Of a DNA stretch of 64,000 bases, positions 44,294 through 53,085 are shown piece by piece (the first letter of the stretch is position 1; every line of letters starts with the position of its first letter). The notes under the pieces are model-generated. The model was not told the origin of the DNA. It saw only the letters and a program-made list of their open reading frames with translations, and ran no database searches. The position numbers were made by a program, and so were the translations under genes. This DNA comes from Barnesiella sp. WM24 (lineage in GTDB: Bacteria > Bacteroidota > Bacteroidia > Bacteroidales > Muribaculaceae), in NCBI RefSeq assembly GCF_004570975.1, contig NZ_SPPC01000003.1, forward strand, positions 1-64,000, read 5' to 3'.

Positions 44294-45142
44294 TTAAAGT
44301 GATGAATGGTAGCGTACTAATCCCTCCATCGGGGTTTTGATCACTGTGTCGATTTTTGCATCGAGCGCTGCCGCCGCTTCATCAAGCACGGCACGGTAGT
44401 GGTAGGCTATGGAGCCTACAAAGCTTACTGGAAGCGAGCGATAGCGGTCATATTGGGCTACATTGCGCACAAAAAAAGATTTGAACTCGTTTAGCACAAG
44501 ACGGTGTATCGCCGGTTCCTCGATGTTTTTAAGCAGGAATGGCGTGACTGACGCCAGGAATCGGTTGGGCGACTGCTCCTTATAAACGCGGCGTATGATT
44601 GCTGCGCGTTCAAGGTTATACTCGTCAAGAAAACGGTCACACAGCTCTCTTGGCAACTGATGTTTTAACACGTCGCCTATAAGATGGCGTCCAAGCACCG
44701 CCCCGCTGCCCTCGTCGCCTAGAATGAAGCCGAGCGGACTTACATGGTCCTTTATCTCGTGACCGTTGTAGTAGCATGAATTTGAGCCTGTGCCGAGTAT
44801 ACATGCGATGCCCTCGTTATGACCGAACAGTGCCCTTGCCGCACCCAGAAGGTCGGAATGAGCCTCGATAGTGGCTACATTGAGATTCTGACGGATGGCA
44901 CGGCGTACATTGCGGCAAACATCCTCGTCGATACATCCTGCTCCGTAGAAATATACTTCTGTCACCTTTTCGGCAAGGTCGCCGAGCTGAAACATCAGCT
45001 CATCGTCAAGATACTGCGCGATTTCCTCTTCAGTGAGCATCAGTGCGTTGAATCCGGAGGTGAATATCTGCTTCACCGGCTTATCATAATCAAGAAGACA
45101 CCATTCAACCTTGGTGCTTCCGCTGTCAGCAATCAGTTTCAT
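44294..45142 (-). CDS. N-acetylglucosamine kinase (BadF/BadG-type ATPase)
   Basis: This sugar kinase has the phosphate-1 loop MKLIADSGSTKVEWCL at the start, ACILGTGSNSCYYNG in the middle and GFILGDEGSGAVLG, all features of the Bacteroidetes GlcNAc kinase-like family. It is likely to phosphorylate GlcNAc or related amino sugars from peptidoglycan or host glycans. I chose ATG 45142 (282 aa): the upstream extension (to 45202) does not resemble the family. Confidence 0.88.
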   Translation of the reverse strand: MKLIADSGSTKVEWCLLDYDKPVKQIFTSGFNALMLTEEEIAQYLDDELMFQLGDLAEKVTEVYFYGAGCIDEDVCRNVRRAIRQNLNVATIEAHSDLLGAARALFGHNEGIACILGTGSNSCYYNGHEIKDHVSPLGFILGDEGSGAVLGRHLIGDVLKHQLPRELCDRFLDEYNLERAAIIRRVYKEQSPNRFLASVTPFLLKNIEEPAIHRLVLNEFKSFFVRNVAQYDRYRSLPVSFVGSIAYHYRAVLDEAAAALDAKIDTVIKTPMEGLVRYHSSL

Positions 45143-45399
45143 TACTTTTAGTCTCTTTTTCTTAATGGACTGCAAATTTAATAAATATTTATAGCGTGTC
45201 ATCCATAACTCCCGATTTTTTCGTTGCCACGCCGGTATCTGTCCGGTATGTATTATGTCCGGTACATGTCCTGACTTTACATAATAATATGTTATAAATG
45301 ATAGTTCTTACGGAGATTATCTGTATGCCTGAAACATGTTGTCGGGGTCGGTGGTTTTGAAATAAATTGAATAATTGTTAACTTTGTTGCGTGTTACGG
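45143..45399. other. Intergenic region between the kinase and the receptor operon
   Basis: A divergent 257-bp spacer. It contains the promoter at 45356-45386 for the plus-strand operon. I see no gene of useful length in it. Confidence 0.5.
45356..45386 (+). promoter_or_regulatory. Promoter with -33 TTTG and -7 TAACTTTG
   Basis: TTTG at 45356-45359 and TAACTTTG at 45379-45386 are separated by 19 bp, as in the housekeeping consensus of Bacteroides. It drives the small ORF and the TonB-dependent receptor. Confidence 0.7.
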
Positions 45400-45543
45400 A
45401 TGGAAACACATGATTTTGTGATGGAATATTTTAATAAAGAGATTAAAATGGATAATAAAGGTAGGAAAGTTGATTTCACATTATGCTTTGCGTTATTGTT
45501 GATAGCAATTTCCGTAGGACTGATGTGGTTTGTAATATTTTAA
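45400..45543 (+). CDS. Tiny single-pass membrane protein (up to 47 aa)
   Basis: The frame from 45400 encodes METHDFVMEYFNKEIKMDNK and then a hydrophobic tail (CFALLLIAISVGLMWFVIF). Alternative in-frame starts are 45421 and 45448; the promoter predicts a transcript start near 45393, so a later start may be used. It ends 4 bp before the first in-frame ATG of the receptor frame. I do not recognise a family. Given its size it may be unexpressed, but the promoter and hydrophobic pattern support a small membrane protein. Confidence 0.5.
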   Translation: METHDFVMEYFNKEIKMDNKGRKVDFTLCFALLLIAISVGLMWFVIF

Positions 45544-45610
45544 ACTAATGGACCGGCTTATTGCCGAGTGCATTTTATTTTTTGTGAACGACAAGAAACA
45601 GCTCTTGATA

Positions 45611-47674
45611 ATGTTAAAGAAGATATATTTGCTGGGACTTCAGTTGACAGGCTCGGCTTGCTGTTTGACGGCTGATGTATTGCCCGACAGCATTGCTGAC
45701 CAACAGCTGATGGAAGTTGTGGTCAATGGCACTTCCGTCAGTCGTCGGGTCGGAAATCCGCGTCTTGGCGCTGAGAGGCTCGAACTGTCAAAACTCTCCC
45801 AAGTGCCGTCGTTTGGGGGCGAAAACGACATAATAAAGTCAATAGCGCTTCTCCCCGGAGTTCATGGTGAGGGTGATGGCGGTGGCGGATTTGAAGTGCG
45901 TGGCGGCAATGCCTCGCAGAATCTTGTCATGCTTGACGGCATCACTCTTTATAACCCATCTCATGTGATGGGCATATTTTCTACATTCAATGATGATGCA
46001 TTGGGGAGCGCGACTTTATACAAGGGACCTATTCCTGCGATGTATGGCGGTGCAACGTCATCGGTGCTTGAGACGTCACTTGCGGCAGGTGATATGGAAC
46101 AGTGGCACGGGAAGGCTTCGATAGGTATTCTTGCCGCCAAAATTATGGCTGGCGGCCCGATTGAGAAGGACAAGCTCTCACTTGCCGTTACCGCACGCCG
46201 TTCTTATGTCGACGCGTTTCTTAAACTTGTGCCGCAGTATAGAAGCACGATTATGAATTTTTATGACGTTACGGCGAAACTGCGTTATCGCCCTGCTCAT
46301 GCCCATCTTGTCGACTGTTCATTTTTTATAAGCCATGACAATATGGCGATAAGCGGCCTTATGGGTATGTATTGGGGAAATCTCGGGGCTTCTGTCAACT
46401 GGACTGCCCATGCCGCCGACCGACTTACATTCATTTCCACTTTGTCGTTGACCCATTTTGACCCGAAGATGGAGGCGTCGGTAATGGATATCGACCAGGC
46501 CATGAAAAGTTATGTTCACGATTATTCTTTTAATGAGAGAGTGCGCTTTAGTGTGACCGACAGTCATGGCGTCGAGGTGGGTTTGCGGTCAGAACTGTTC
46601 AGGGTTAATTCGGCAGAATGGCTTCTGAACGCTGCGAAGGAGCGGGAAGTGAGGTCGCTTTGGGAAAACTCGGTGTGGATTGACTATTCCGGGTCATTCC
46701 GGGAGAAGATTGAAGTTTCGGCAGGTATGCGCATTGATGTCTCGTCAGTAATGTCAGGCAGCAGGTTTCATGAATTTATATCATCGTCAGGTGAGGGCAA
46801 TCAGTTTGATGGAAAGACTTACGTTGATTTGCAGCCACGCATAAGCTTGAAATATAACATTTCCGGCTGTCACAACATAAAAGCCGGATTTGCCGTGGCA
46901 ACGCAGAATCTCCATTCGATACGTTCAAGCGCCACTTCTTTCCCTTTTGACCGTTATGCGTTGACATCGGCGGTAGTAAAGCCGGAGCGTGTGTTGCAAT
47001 ATGGATTGGGTTATGCCGGCATGACAGTGACCGGTGACTATGACTGGTCGGCAGAGGGCTATTTTAAGTCTATCGATAATGTCTACGATTATAAAGATGG
47101 CAGAAGCTCCTTTTCCAATATTGTGCTTGAAGATATAATTCTTGGAGGAAAAGGACGCAGTTATGGCGCTGAGTTTATGTTTAGAAAGAATACGGGGAGA
47201 CTTACGGGATGGCTCTCATACACGATTTCACATACGGAAACCCGTATTCCGGGCATAAATGACGGAGAGTGGTATGACGCCGGCAATGACCGCCGTCATG
47301 ACTTTTCTGTAACTGCCATATATCACCTGTCGCGGAAATGGGATTTTTCCGGCTCATGGATATACTCGTCGGGTCAGCCGCTCACAGCGCCTGATGCGAA
47401 ATATGAAGTTGCCGGCGAGACCTGCTATTACTATTCTCGCCGTAATGCTTACATGACTCCTGCCACCCATCGTCTTGACCTGTCGGCGACTTACACACAT
47501 GCCGGTCCGCGGTTCACTTATCAGTGGGCTTTCGGTGTTTATAACGCATATTGCCGTTATAATCCCTATGTGATATATTTTGAGGATGACCCGTCAAAGC
47601 CTTCCGGCACAAGGGCTGTCCAGCAGTCCATGTATGGTCTTGTGCCGTCGGTTTCCTATATTCTGAAATTCTGA
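45611..47674 (+). CDS. TonB-dependent outer-membrane receptor
   Basis: From ATG 45611 the protein (687 aa) has a signal peptide (MLKKIYLLGLQLTGSACCLT), then a plug domain beginning EVVVNGTSVSRR with DIIKSIALLPGVHGEGDGGG, FEVRGGNASQNLVMLDGITL and YNPSHVMGIFSTF. A 22-strand barrel rich in aromatic residues follows. It lacks the N-terminal carboxypeptidase-like domain common in this subfamily. The neighbour is a DUF4249 lipoprotein, a usual partner. The ligand is unknown. An upstream ATG (45548) would add 21 residues before the signal peptide and was rejected. Confidence 0.93.
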   Translation: MLKKIYLLGLQLTGSACCLTADVLPDSIADQQLMEVVVNGTSVSRRVGNPRLGAERLELSKLSQVPSFGGENDIIKSIALLPGVHGEGDGGGGFEVRGGNASQNLVMLDGITLYNPSHVMGIFSTFNDDALGSATLYKGPIPAMYGGATSSVLETSLAAGDMEQWHGKASIGILAAKIMAGGPIEKDKLSLAVTARRSYVDAFLKLVPQYRSTIMNFYDVTAKLRYRPAHAHLVDCSFFISHDNMAISGLMGMYWGNLGASVNWTAHAADRLTFISTLSLTHFDPKMEASVMDIDQAMKSYVHDYSFNERVRFSVTDSHGVEVGLRSELFRVNSAEWLLNAAKEREVRSLWENSVWIDYSGSFREKIEVSAGMRIDVSSVMSGSRFHEFISSSGEGNQFDGKTYVDLQPRISLKYNISGCHNIKAGFAVATQNLHSIRSSATSFPFDRYALTSAVVKPERVLQYGLGYAGMTVTGDYDWSAEGYFKSIDNVYDYKDGRSSFSNIVLEDIILGGKGRSYGAEFMFRKNTGRLTGWLSYTISHTETRIPGINDGEWYDAGNDRRHDFSVTAIYHLSRKWDFSGSWIYSSGQPLTAPDAKYEVAGETCYYYSRRNAYMTPATHRLDLSATYTHAGPRFTYQWAFGVYNAYCRYNPYVIYFEDDPSKPSGTRAVQQSMYGLVPSVSYILKF

Positions 47675-47722
47675 ATCCTAAGATTCCCGGAGTTGCGTTA
47701 TATAAAATAGACATAGCCTGTC

Positions 47723-48547
47723 ATGAAAATTTACTTAATAATGAATAGATTATTGCATATTCTTGTCGTGACGATTGTCTCTGTTCTGGCGACGTCATGT
47801 GAGAAGGAGCTTGACTTCAAATATCATTATATCGAGCCTCTGACTGTCATAGAGGGCGAACTTACGCCTCTCGGCGTGAAAGTAGGGATAACCCTTACTA
47901 CTCCCATGGATGAGCCGATGAACCGCACGCGGCTTACTGACGCCGTTGTGACATTGGAAGACATCACATCAGGCGAGACGACTGTCCTCACGCCCGATGA
48001 TGAAGGCTTTTTCTATGACCCGTCGCCTGGTGTTGCGGGGCATGATTATCGCCTTGTTGTAGAGCGTGACGGATGCCATTATGAGGCAGAGACCACAATG
48101 TTTCCTCCTGTCAGCATTGTCGGTCTTGAATTTAACTGGATAAAGATGCCTTACGACCATGTGGCTGTGTTGCAAGGTCAGTTCATTGACAACAGTGATG
48201 GAAATGATTATTATTGGGTCAAGCTTTATCGCAATGGAGAGATATATCAATGGGGAGAGATGGATGACCGTGGCGCGGTCGACGGGATTCTGACTTACTT
48301 CACGATGACGACGCGCATGGACACCGATGAGGAAGAAGACGACTCTGTGCTTTTTGACGGCGATGTCATGACTGCCGTCGTCAGTCAGATTACACGTCCT
48401 ATGCATGACTATCTTGAAGCGCTGCAAAATGACAGCAATGGCCCGGCAATGTTTTCGGGCGATAGATGTCTGGGCTATTTTATTGCGTCTTCGCCTGTGT
48501 CTGACTCAATCGTCTTTCACCCCGACGAGATTCCCTATTACAATTGA
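47723..48547 (+). CDS. DUF4249 lipoprotein, partner of the receptor
   Basis: The protein (274 aa) has a signal with lipobox VLATSC and then EKELDFKYHYIEPLTVIEGE, the start of DUF4249. The segments TRLTDAVVTLEDITSGETTV, GVAGHDYRLVVERDG and YYWVKLYRNGE are typical of this family. DUF4249 proteins accompany TonB-dependent receptors and may be surface-exposed binding partners (inference). A second ATG (47741) is an alternative start. Confidence 0.9.
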   Translation: MKIYLIMNRLLHILVVTIVSVLATSCEKELDFKYHYIEPLTVIEGELTPLGVKVGITLTTPMDEPMNRTRLTDAVVTLEDITSGETTVLTPDDEGFFYDPSPGVAGHDYRLVVERDGCHYEAETTMFPPVSIVGLEFNWIKMPYDHVAVLQGQFIDNSDGNDYYWVKLYRNGEIYQWGEMDDRGAVDGILTYFTMTTRMDTDEEEDDSVLFDGDVMTAVVSQITRPMHDYLEALQNDSNGPAMFSGDRCLGYFIASSPVSDSIVFHPDEIPYYN

Positions 48548-48565
48548 CCGTAGTTCAGATTAGAC

Positions 48566-49471
48566 TTACATGTTTTTGTTCAGTGACGCGAGGTATTGCT
48601 TAGGCGTATGTCCTGTTTCTTTTTTGAACAGGCGGCTAAGATGCTGCGGGTATTCAAGTCCTAACCTATAGGCTACTTCCGAGACCGACAATCCGGAGGC
48701 AAGCCCGTTTTTTGCTTGCCTGACTATAAATCTCCTGATTGTGGAACTGGCATTCTCTCCTGTGGTTTTCTTTATGAGGTCGCTGAAATAACTCGGTGAC
48801 ATACATAGCTGTTCGGCGCAGTAATTGACCGTAGGGATACCGAGGTTGCCCTGGCGGTTTTCAGCATAATATTCATGCAATAGTGTCTCGAATTTAGAGA
48901 GGATACCTGCATTTGCCAGTTTACGGGTGAGAAACTGGCGGTTGTAAAACCTGTTACAAAATTTTAAAAGCAATGATATATAGCTTACAAGAATTTCATC
49001 CTGAAAACTATCTCTCGGCAAGTTAATCTCCTCTTCCATCTTTTGGAAGATGGATGCAATGGTTTTATGCTCATCGTCATTCATGTGCAGAGCCTCATTT
49101 ATTCGGTAGTCAAAGAATGAGTACCCTTTAATCTCGTTTTGGAGGCTTGTGCCATGTAATAGATCCGGGTGAAACAGCATTGCCCATCCTCCTATTGAAG
49201 TAAGTTCGCCGTTATCTTCTTTGCCTCCTATCTGTCCCGGTGCAACACATATCAACGACCCATTTCTGTAATCATATTTTCCACATCCATACGTAAGGTC
49301 ATTGTCATTATTATCCTGAAGAAATATGCCATATACGCCATAACTGTTCAGACTATGACGTATCGGAGATATGCGGGAATAGTCGATAATACTGACAAGC
49401 GGATGCCGGTCTATGATGCCATGGTATCTACTATAATCTGATGGAGTGTTGACTTTCAGGATTTTGGGCAT
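48566..49471 (-). CDS. AraC-family transcriptional regulator (island regulator 1)
   Basis: The 301-residue protein has an N-terminal sensory domain (about 1-190) and a C-terminal AraC double HTH with VNYCAEQLCMSPSYFSDLIK and VSEVAYRLGLEYPQHLSRLF, then KKETGHTPKQYL. It is a paralogue of the regulator at 54725-55621: both have RHPLV near residue 25, a cupin-like FAPGQ/VAPGQ segment and the LLFHPD/MLFHPD block. It diverges from the plus-strand pair at 49617, in front of which diverged operator-like repeats lie. It presumably controls that pair (inference). Confidence 0.92.
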   Translation of the reverse strand: MPKILKVNTPSDYSRYHGIIDRHPLVSIIDYSRISPIRHSLNSYGVYGIFLQDNNDNDLTYGCGKYDYRNGSLICVAPGQIGGKEDNGELTSIGGWAMLFHPDLLHGTSLQNEIKGYSFFDYRINEALHMNDDEHKTIASIFQKMEEEINLPRDSFQDEILVSYISLLLKFCNRFYNRQFLTRKLANAGILSKFETLLHEYYAENRQGNLGIPTVNYCAEQLCMSPSYFSDLIKKTTGENASSTIRRFIVRQAKNGLASGLSVSEVAYRLGLEYPQHLSRLFKKETGHTPKQYLASLNKNM

Positions 49472-49530
49472 AATACACTGATTGGTTGTACAAAATTAAC
49501 GATAAAACCGGCATATATAGTATTCTTTCT

Positions 49531-49566
49531 AAAATATTGATACAACTTCAAAAGAATTCGGCACTT
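49531..49566 (+). promoter_or_regulatory. Diverged AraC-type direct-repeat pair (putative)
   Basis: AAAATATTGATACAA (49531-49545) and AAGAATTCGGCACTT (49552-49566) start 21 bp apart, as do the better pairs at 53004 and 55689. They resemble GTAAGATTGGTACAT but weakly. The -7 box at 49586 lies 26 bp from the core of the second repeat, against 27 at the strong sites. Low certainty. Confidence 0.35.
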
Positions 49567-49585
49567 TTATAAAGATGACTGTCAG

Positions 49586-49594
49586 TAATTTTGC
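49586..49594 (+). promoter_or_regulatory. -7 box for the 49617 pair
   Basis: TAATTTTGC at 49586-49594 matches the consensus. It lies inside the upstream part of a longer frame (from 49575), which shows that translation should start at ATG 49617. Confidence 0.6.
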
Positions 49595-49616
49595 ATCAGG
49601 AACAAGTATTAACAAC

Positions 49617-49847
49617 ATGGAAAGTAAAGTAATTCTTCCACTGACGGTCTGCGAAGATGATGTCATAGGCTATATCGCAAGCCGGTATTCTTCATCACCG
49701 GTTGAAATAATTACCCGATATATGGAGCAAGAAGGGATAATCCCTGGCAATGATATAAGGAGTTGCCGTCTTGAAGATAATGAAATGGCAATATTGAGAG
49801 ACTTGGGTTTGCGCCCATCTTCAGTAGAGTTTGTAACAAATCAATAA
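49617..49847 (+). CDS. Small hypothetical protein
   Basis: Starting at ATG 49617, 23 nt after a -7 box, the protein has 76 residues: MESKVILPLTVCEDDVIGYI followed by ASRYSSSPVEIITRYMEQEG. It is soluble and acidic; no family was recognised. It ends 4 bp before the monooxygenase-like lipoprotein, so the two are co-expressed. A role in redox stress is suggested only by context. Confidence 0.7.
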   Translation: MESKVILPLTVCEDDVIGYIASRYSSSPVEIITRYMEQEGIIPGNDIRSCRLEDNEMAILRDLGLRPSSVEFVTNQ

Positions 49848-49851
49848 TGAA

Positions 49852-50295
49852 ATGATGACACGTTTTATAAATTATATTTACATTATTATGCTAATAACCG
49901 CAGTCGCATGCAATAGTGATAACGACACTTTCGATAAGGAGTCGGGAATGTGTGCCAAAGAAGAGATGACCACAGATGGTATCGTGCGCCTCTCAAAAAT
50001 AGAGGTTTATCCGCAGTATCTTGATGAGTATATGGAATGTGCCATAGAGGTTGGAGAAATCTCGATACGAACAGAACCCGGCGTACTTACAATGTATGCT
50101 GTAAGCGAAAAGAACAATCCTTGCAGGGTGACAATCCTTGAAATCTATGCAAGTAAAGAAGCCTATGAGAAGCATATTGCCTCTGCTCATTTTCAAAAGT
50201 ATAAGCAGGGTACTCTCAGAATGGTGAAATCGCTTGAACTTGTCGATCAGAATCCTCTGAATCCTGCCAATAAGGTAGTTAATTTTATTGAGTGA
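49852..50295 (+). CDS. ABM-type monooxygenase-like lipoprotein
   Basis: The 147-residue protein has a signal with lipobox ITAVAC, then a ferredoxin-fold domain: GIVRLSKIEVYPQYLDEYME, EPGVLTMYAVSEKNNPCRVT and FQKYKQGTLRMVKSLELVD. The pattern (I-E-V-x-P-x-x-x-x-x-Y, E-P-G, E-x-Y-x-x-x-x-A-Y) is that of antibiotic biosynthesis monooxygenase/YgiN-like quinol monooxygenase proteins. Most family members are cytosolic; lipidation places this one outside the cytoplasm. The substrate could be a quinone-like compound (inference). Confidence 0.8.
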   Translation: MMTRFINYIYIIMLITAVACNSDNDTFDKESGMCAKEEMTTDGIVRLSKIEVYPQYLDEYMECAIEVGEISIRTEPGVLTMYAVSEKNNPCRVTILEIYASKEAYEKHIASAHFQKYKQGTLRMVKSLELVDQNPLNPANKVVNFIE

Positions 50296-50342
50296 AGTCA
50301 AAAAATGAGCCCCACAACAAAGTGTATGAAGATTTTTGGAGC

Positions 50343-50351
50343 TATCTTTGC
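50343..50351 (+). promoter_or_regulatory. -7 box for island regulator 2
   Basis: TATCTTTGC at 50343-50351 lies 19 nt before the ATG at 50371. Confidence 0.5.
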
Positions 50352-50370
50352 TGTCTAAACTCAGACTGAT

Positions 50371-51186
50371 ATGGAAAAACTGGAAGTGTTGGATTGCTCA
50401 AACACCTTTATAGCGAGTTATTTCACTGATGACCGTGGCTGTGCTCACTGCAATCGTGAACATACTCTCATATTCATTCATTCGGGCGAACTGGAAATTA
50501 CCGACAATGGGCGTAAGACCATACTTCATCCCGGCGACTGCGCTTTCATGAGGCGTGACAACAGGATGTGGCTTCAGAAGCGAGTCAAAGACGGCAAGTC
50601 CTATCGCTCGGTTGTGATGAAGTTCTCCCGAGATTATCTGAAAGAGTTTTTCCACACTCTTAACCGCAGGGACATTCCGGCTGATGCGCGGCGTGAGAAA
50701 GCGAGTCTTGTGAAATTTCCGGCAAATCGTCCGGATGTGCGAAGTCTCTTTGATTCGCTGATTCCTTACTTCGATGCAGGAGTATCTCCTGATGAGGAGA
50801 TATTAAAAATGAAAATGGCAGAAGGGATGTTTGCCATTCTTAAAACCGATGAAAACCTGTATGCCTTGCTGTTTGATTTTGTCGAGCCGTGGAAAATCGA
50901 CATCGCGGATTTCATGGAGAAAAACTACATGAACGACCTTACGATGGAAGAAATGGCATATTATACGGGCAGAAGTCTTGCCACGTTCAAGCGCGATTTT
51001 AAAAAGATAAGCACTCTGACTCCGCAGAAGTGGCTGATTCGCCGACGGCTTGAAGCGGCACGCGAACTTATACGCAAAGGTGGCAAAAAGGTGTCTGAAA
51101 TATGCTTCGATGTCGGATTCAAAAACCTGTCTCATTTCTCAAAACTATATAAGGAAACCTACGGTATGGCACCGACTTTCACATAA
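50371..51186 (+). CDS. AraC-family transcriptional regulator (island regulator 2, ExsA-like type)
   Basis: This 271-residue protein has a cupin-like N-terminal domain (HTLIFIHSGELEITDNGRKT, HPGDCAFMRRD) and the C-terminal double HTH with MEEMAYYTGRSLATFKRDFK and VSEICFDVGFKNLSHFSKLY. Its N-terminal domain differs from the other two AraC proteins in the island. It is followed by a hairpin (51211-51238) and then the first acyltransferase gene on the same strand. Confidence 0.92.
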   Translation: MEKLEVLDCSNTFIASYFTDDRGCAHCNREHTLIFIHSGELEITDNGRKTILHPGDCAFMRRDNRMWLQKRVKDGKSYRSVVMKFSRDYLKEFFHTLNRRDIPADARREKASLVKFPANRPDVRSLFDSLIPYFDAGVSPDEEILKMKMAEGMFAILKTDENLYALLFDFVEPWKIDIADFMEKNYMNDLTMEEMAYYTGRSLATFKRDFKKISTLTPQKWLIRRRLEAARELIRKGGKKVSEICFDVGFKNLSHFSKLYKETYGMAPTFT

Positions 51187-51210
51187 TGAGCCGCAGGACA
51201 AAATGAATTG

Positions 51211-51240
51211 AGCCACGTAACAAAGCCGTTGCGTGGCTTT
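51211..51240 (+). terminator. Possible terminator after regulator 2
   Basis: AGCCACG (51211-51217) pairs with CGTGGCT (51232-51238), and after one mismatch AAC pairs with GTT; two or three T residues follow. The T-run is short, so an attenuator-like or structural role is also possible. Confidence 0.45.
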
Positions 51241-51245
51241 CGCTG

Positions 51246-51254
51246 TAATTTTGC
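51246..51254 (+). promoter_or_regulatory. -7 box for acyltransferase A operon
   Basis: TAATTTTGC at 51246-51254 is 26 nt before ATG 51281. No GGTAC-type half-sites were found at the positions expected for them, so this promoter may have another regulator. Confidence 0.55.
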
Positions 51255-51280
51255 GATATGAAATCAAAACCATTCCGTAT

Positions 51281-51843
51281 ATGAACGACATATTTGCAAA
51301 AGACCTCAGCGGCAAACTTGTATCGCCCTGCGAACCGGGCTATGAGCTTCTGATAGATGATATATTCTCGACTATGGAGACTGCGCAGGAGCTTGCCTCG
51401 GTCAGTGTTCGCGACCAAATAAGAGTGCATGAACTGATGGAGAAAATCCTCGGCAAACCGCTTGACGACAGTACCACGGTATTGCCTCCGTTTTATATCG
51501 ATTACGGCAAACCGGTGAAAATAGGCAAAGACTGTTTCATCCAGCAGTGTTGCACATTCTTTGGCAGGGGAGGCATAACAATCGGTGACGGAGTGTTTAT
51601 CGGTCCGAAGTGCAATCTCATCACCATCAACCATGACCCGAACCCCGACAATCGCAGTGCTACATATGGACGACCGATTGTCATAGAGGATAAGGTCTGG
51701 ATTGGTATAAATTCCACAATTCTTTCGGGAGTCAGAATCGGCTATGGCTCGATTGTCGGAGCGCAAAGCGTGGTGACTAAGGATGTTCCCCCGATGACAG
51801 TTGTCGCCGGCAATCCGGCAAGAATAATCAAGAAGATAGAATC

Positions 51844-51847
<4 letters not shown>
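51281..51847 (+). CDS. Hexapeptide-repeat O-acetyltransferase A (maltose/galactoside acetyltransferase-like)
   Basis: From ATG 51281 the protein has 188 residues: a helical N-terminus with MNDIFAKDLSGKLVSPCEPG, then left-handed beta-helix turns (VKIGKDCFIQQCCTFFGRGG, ITIGDGVFIGPKCNL, VWIGINSTILSGVRIGYGSI, VVTKDVPPMTVVAGNPAR). The catalytic His is in LITINHDPN. Sugar or small-molecule acetyl transfer from acetyl-CoA in the cytoplasm is expected. The stop overlaps the aldo/keto reductase start (ATGA). A longer frame to 51233 overlaps the -7 box and was rejected. Confidence 0.88.
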
Positions 51848-52998
<1,151 letters not shown>

Positions 52999-53003
52999 TT
53001 ACA

Positions 53004-53039
53004 GCAAATCGGGTATATTTACAGATGATTCGGGTAGGG
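53004..53039 (+). promoter_or_regulatory. AraC-type operator: two half-sites spaced 21 bp
   Basis: GCAAATCGGGTATAT (53004-53018) and ATGATTCGGGTAGGG (53025-53039) share the GGTA core exactly 21 bp apart. The second core (GGT at 53033) is 27 bp upstream of the TA of the -7 box, the same distance as at 55791/55818. They fit the four half-sites at 55689-55797. Which regulator binds is inference. Confidence 0.6.
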
Positions 53040-53059
53040 ACAATTATAATGTTGATTAT

Positions 53060-53068
53060 TAATTTTGC
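53060..53068 (+). promoter_or_regulatory. -7 box for the flavodoxin/CMD-cupin pair
   Basis: TAATTTTGC at 53060-53068 is 17 nt before ATG 53086. This supports 53086 over the upstream ATG at 53065, which lies inside the promoter. Confidence 0.6.
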
Positions 53069-53085
53069 ATTATACATTAAATAAA

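Noticed and set aside
49481-49515. Second upstream pair of half-sites before 49617 (GATTGGTTGTACA)
   Set aside because: A partner at 21 bp is missing; nearest similar sequence is out of register.
49575-49616. Earlier start of the small protein gene at 49575
   Set aside because: This part contains the TAATTTTGC promoter box, so it cannot be translated from that transcript.
51198-51225. AraC half-sites before acyltransferase A
   Set aside because: At 27 and 48 bp upstream of its -7 box (GGT expected at 51219 and 51198) no GGTA-like core is present.
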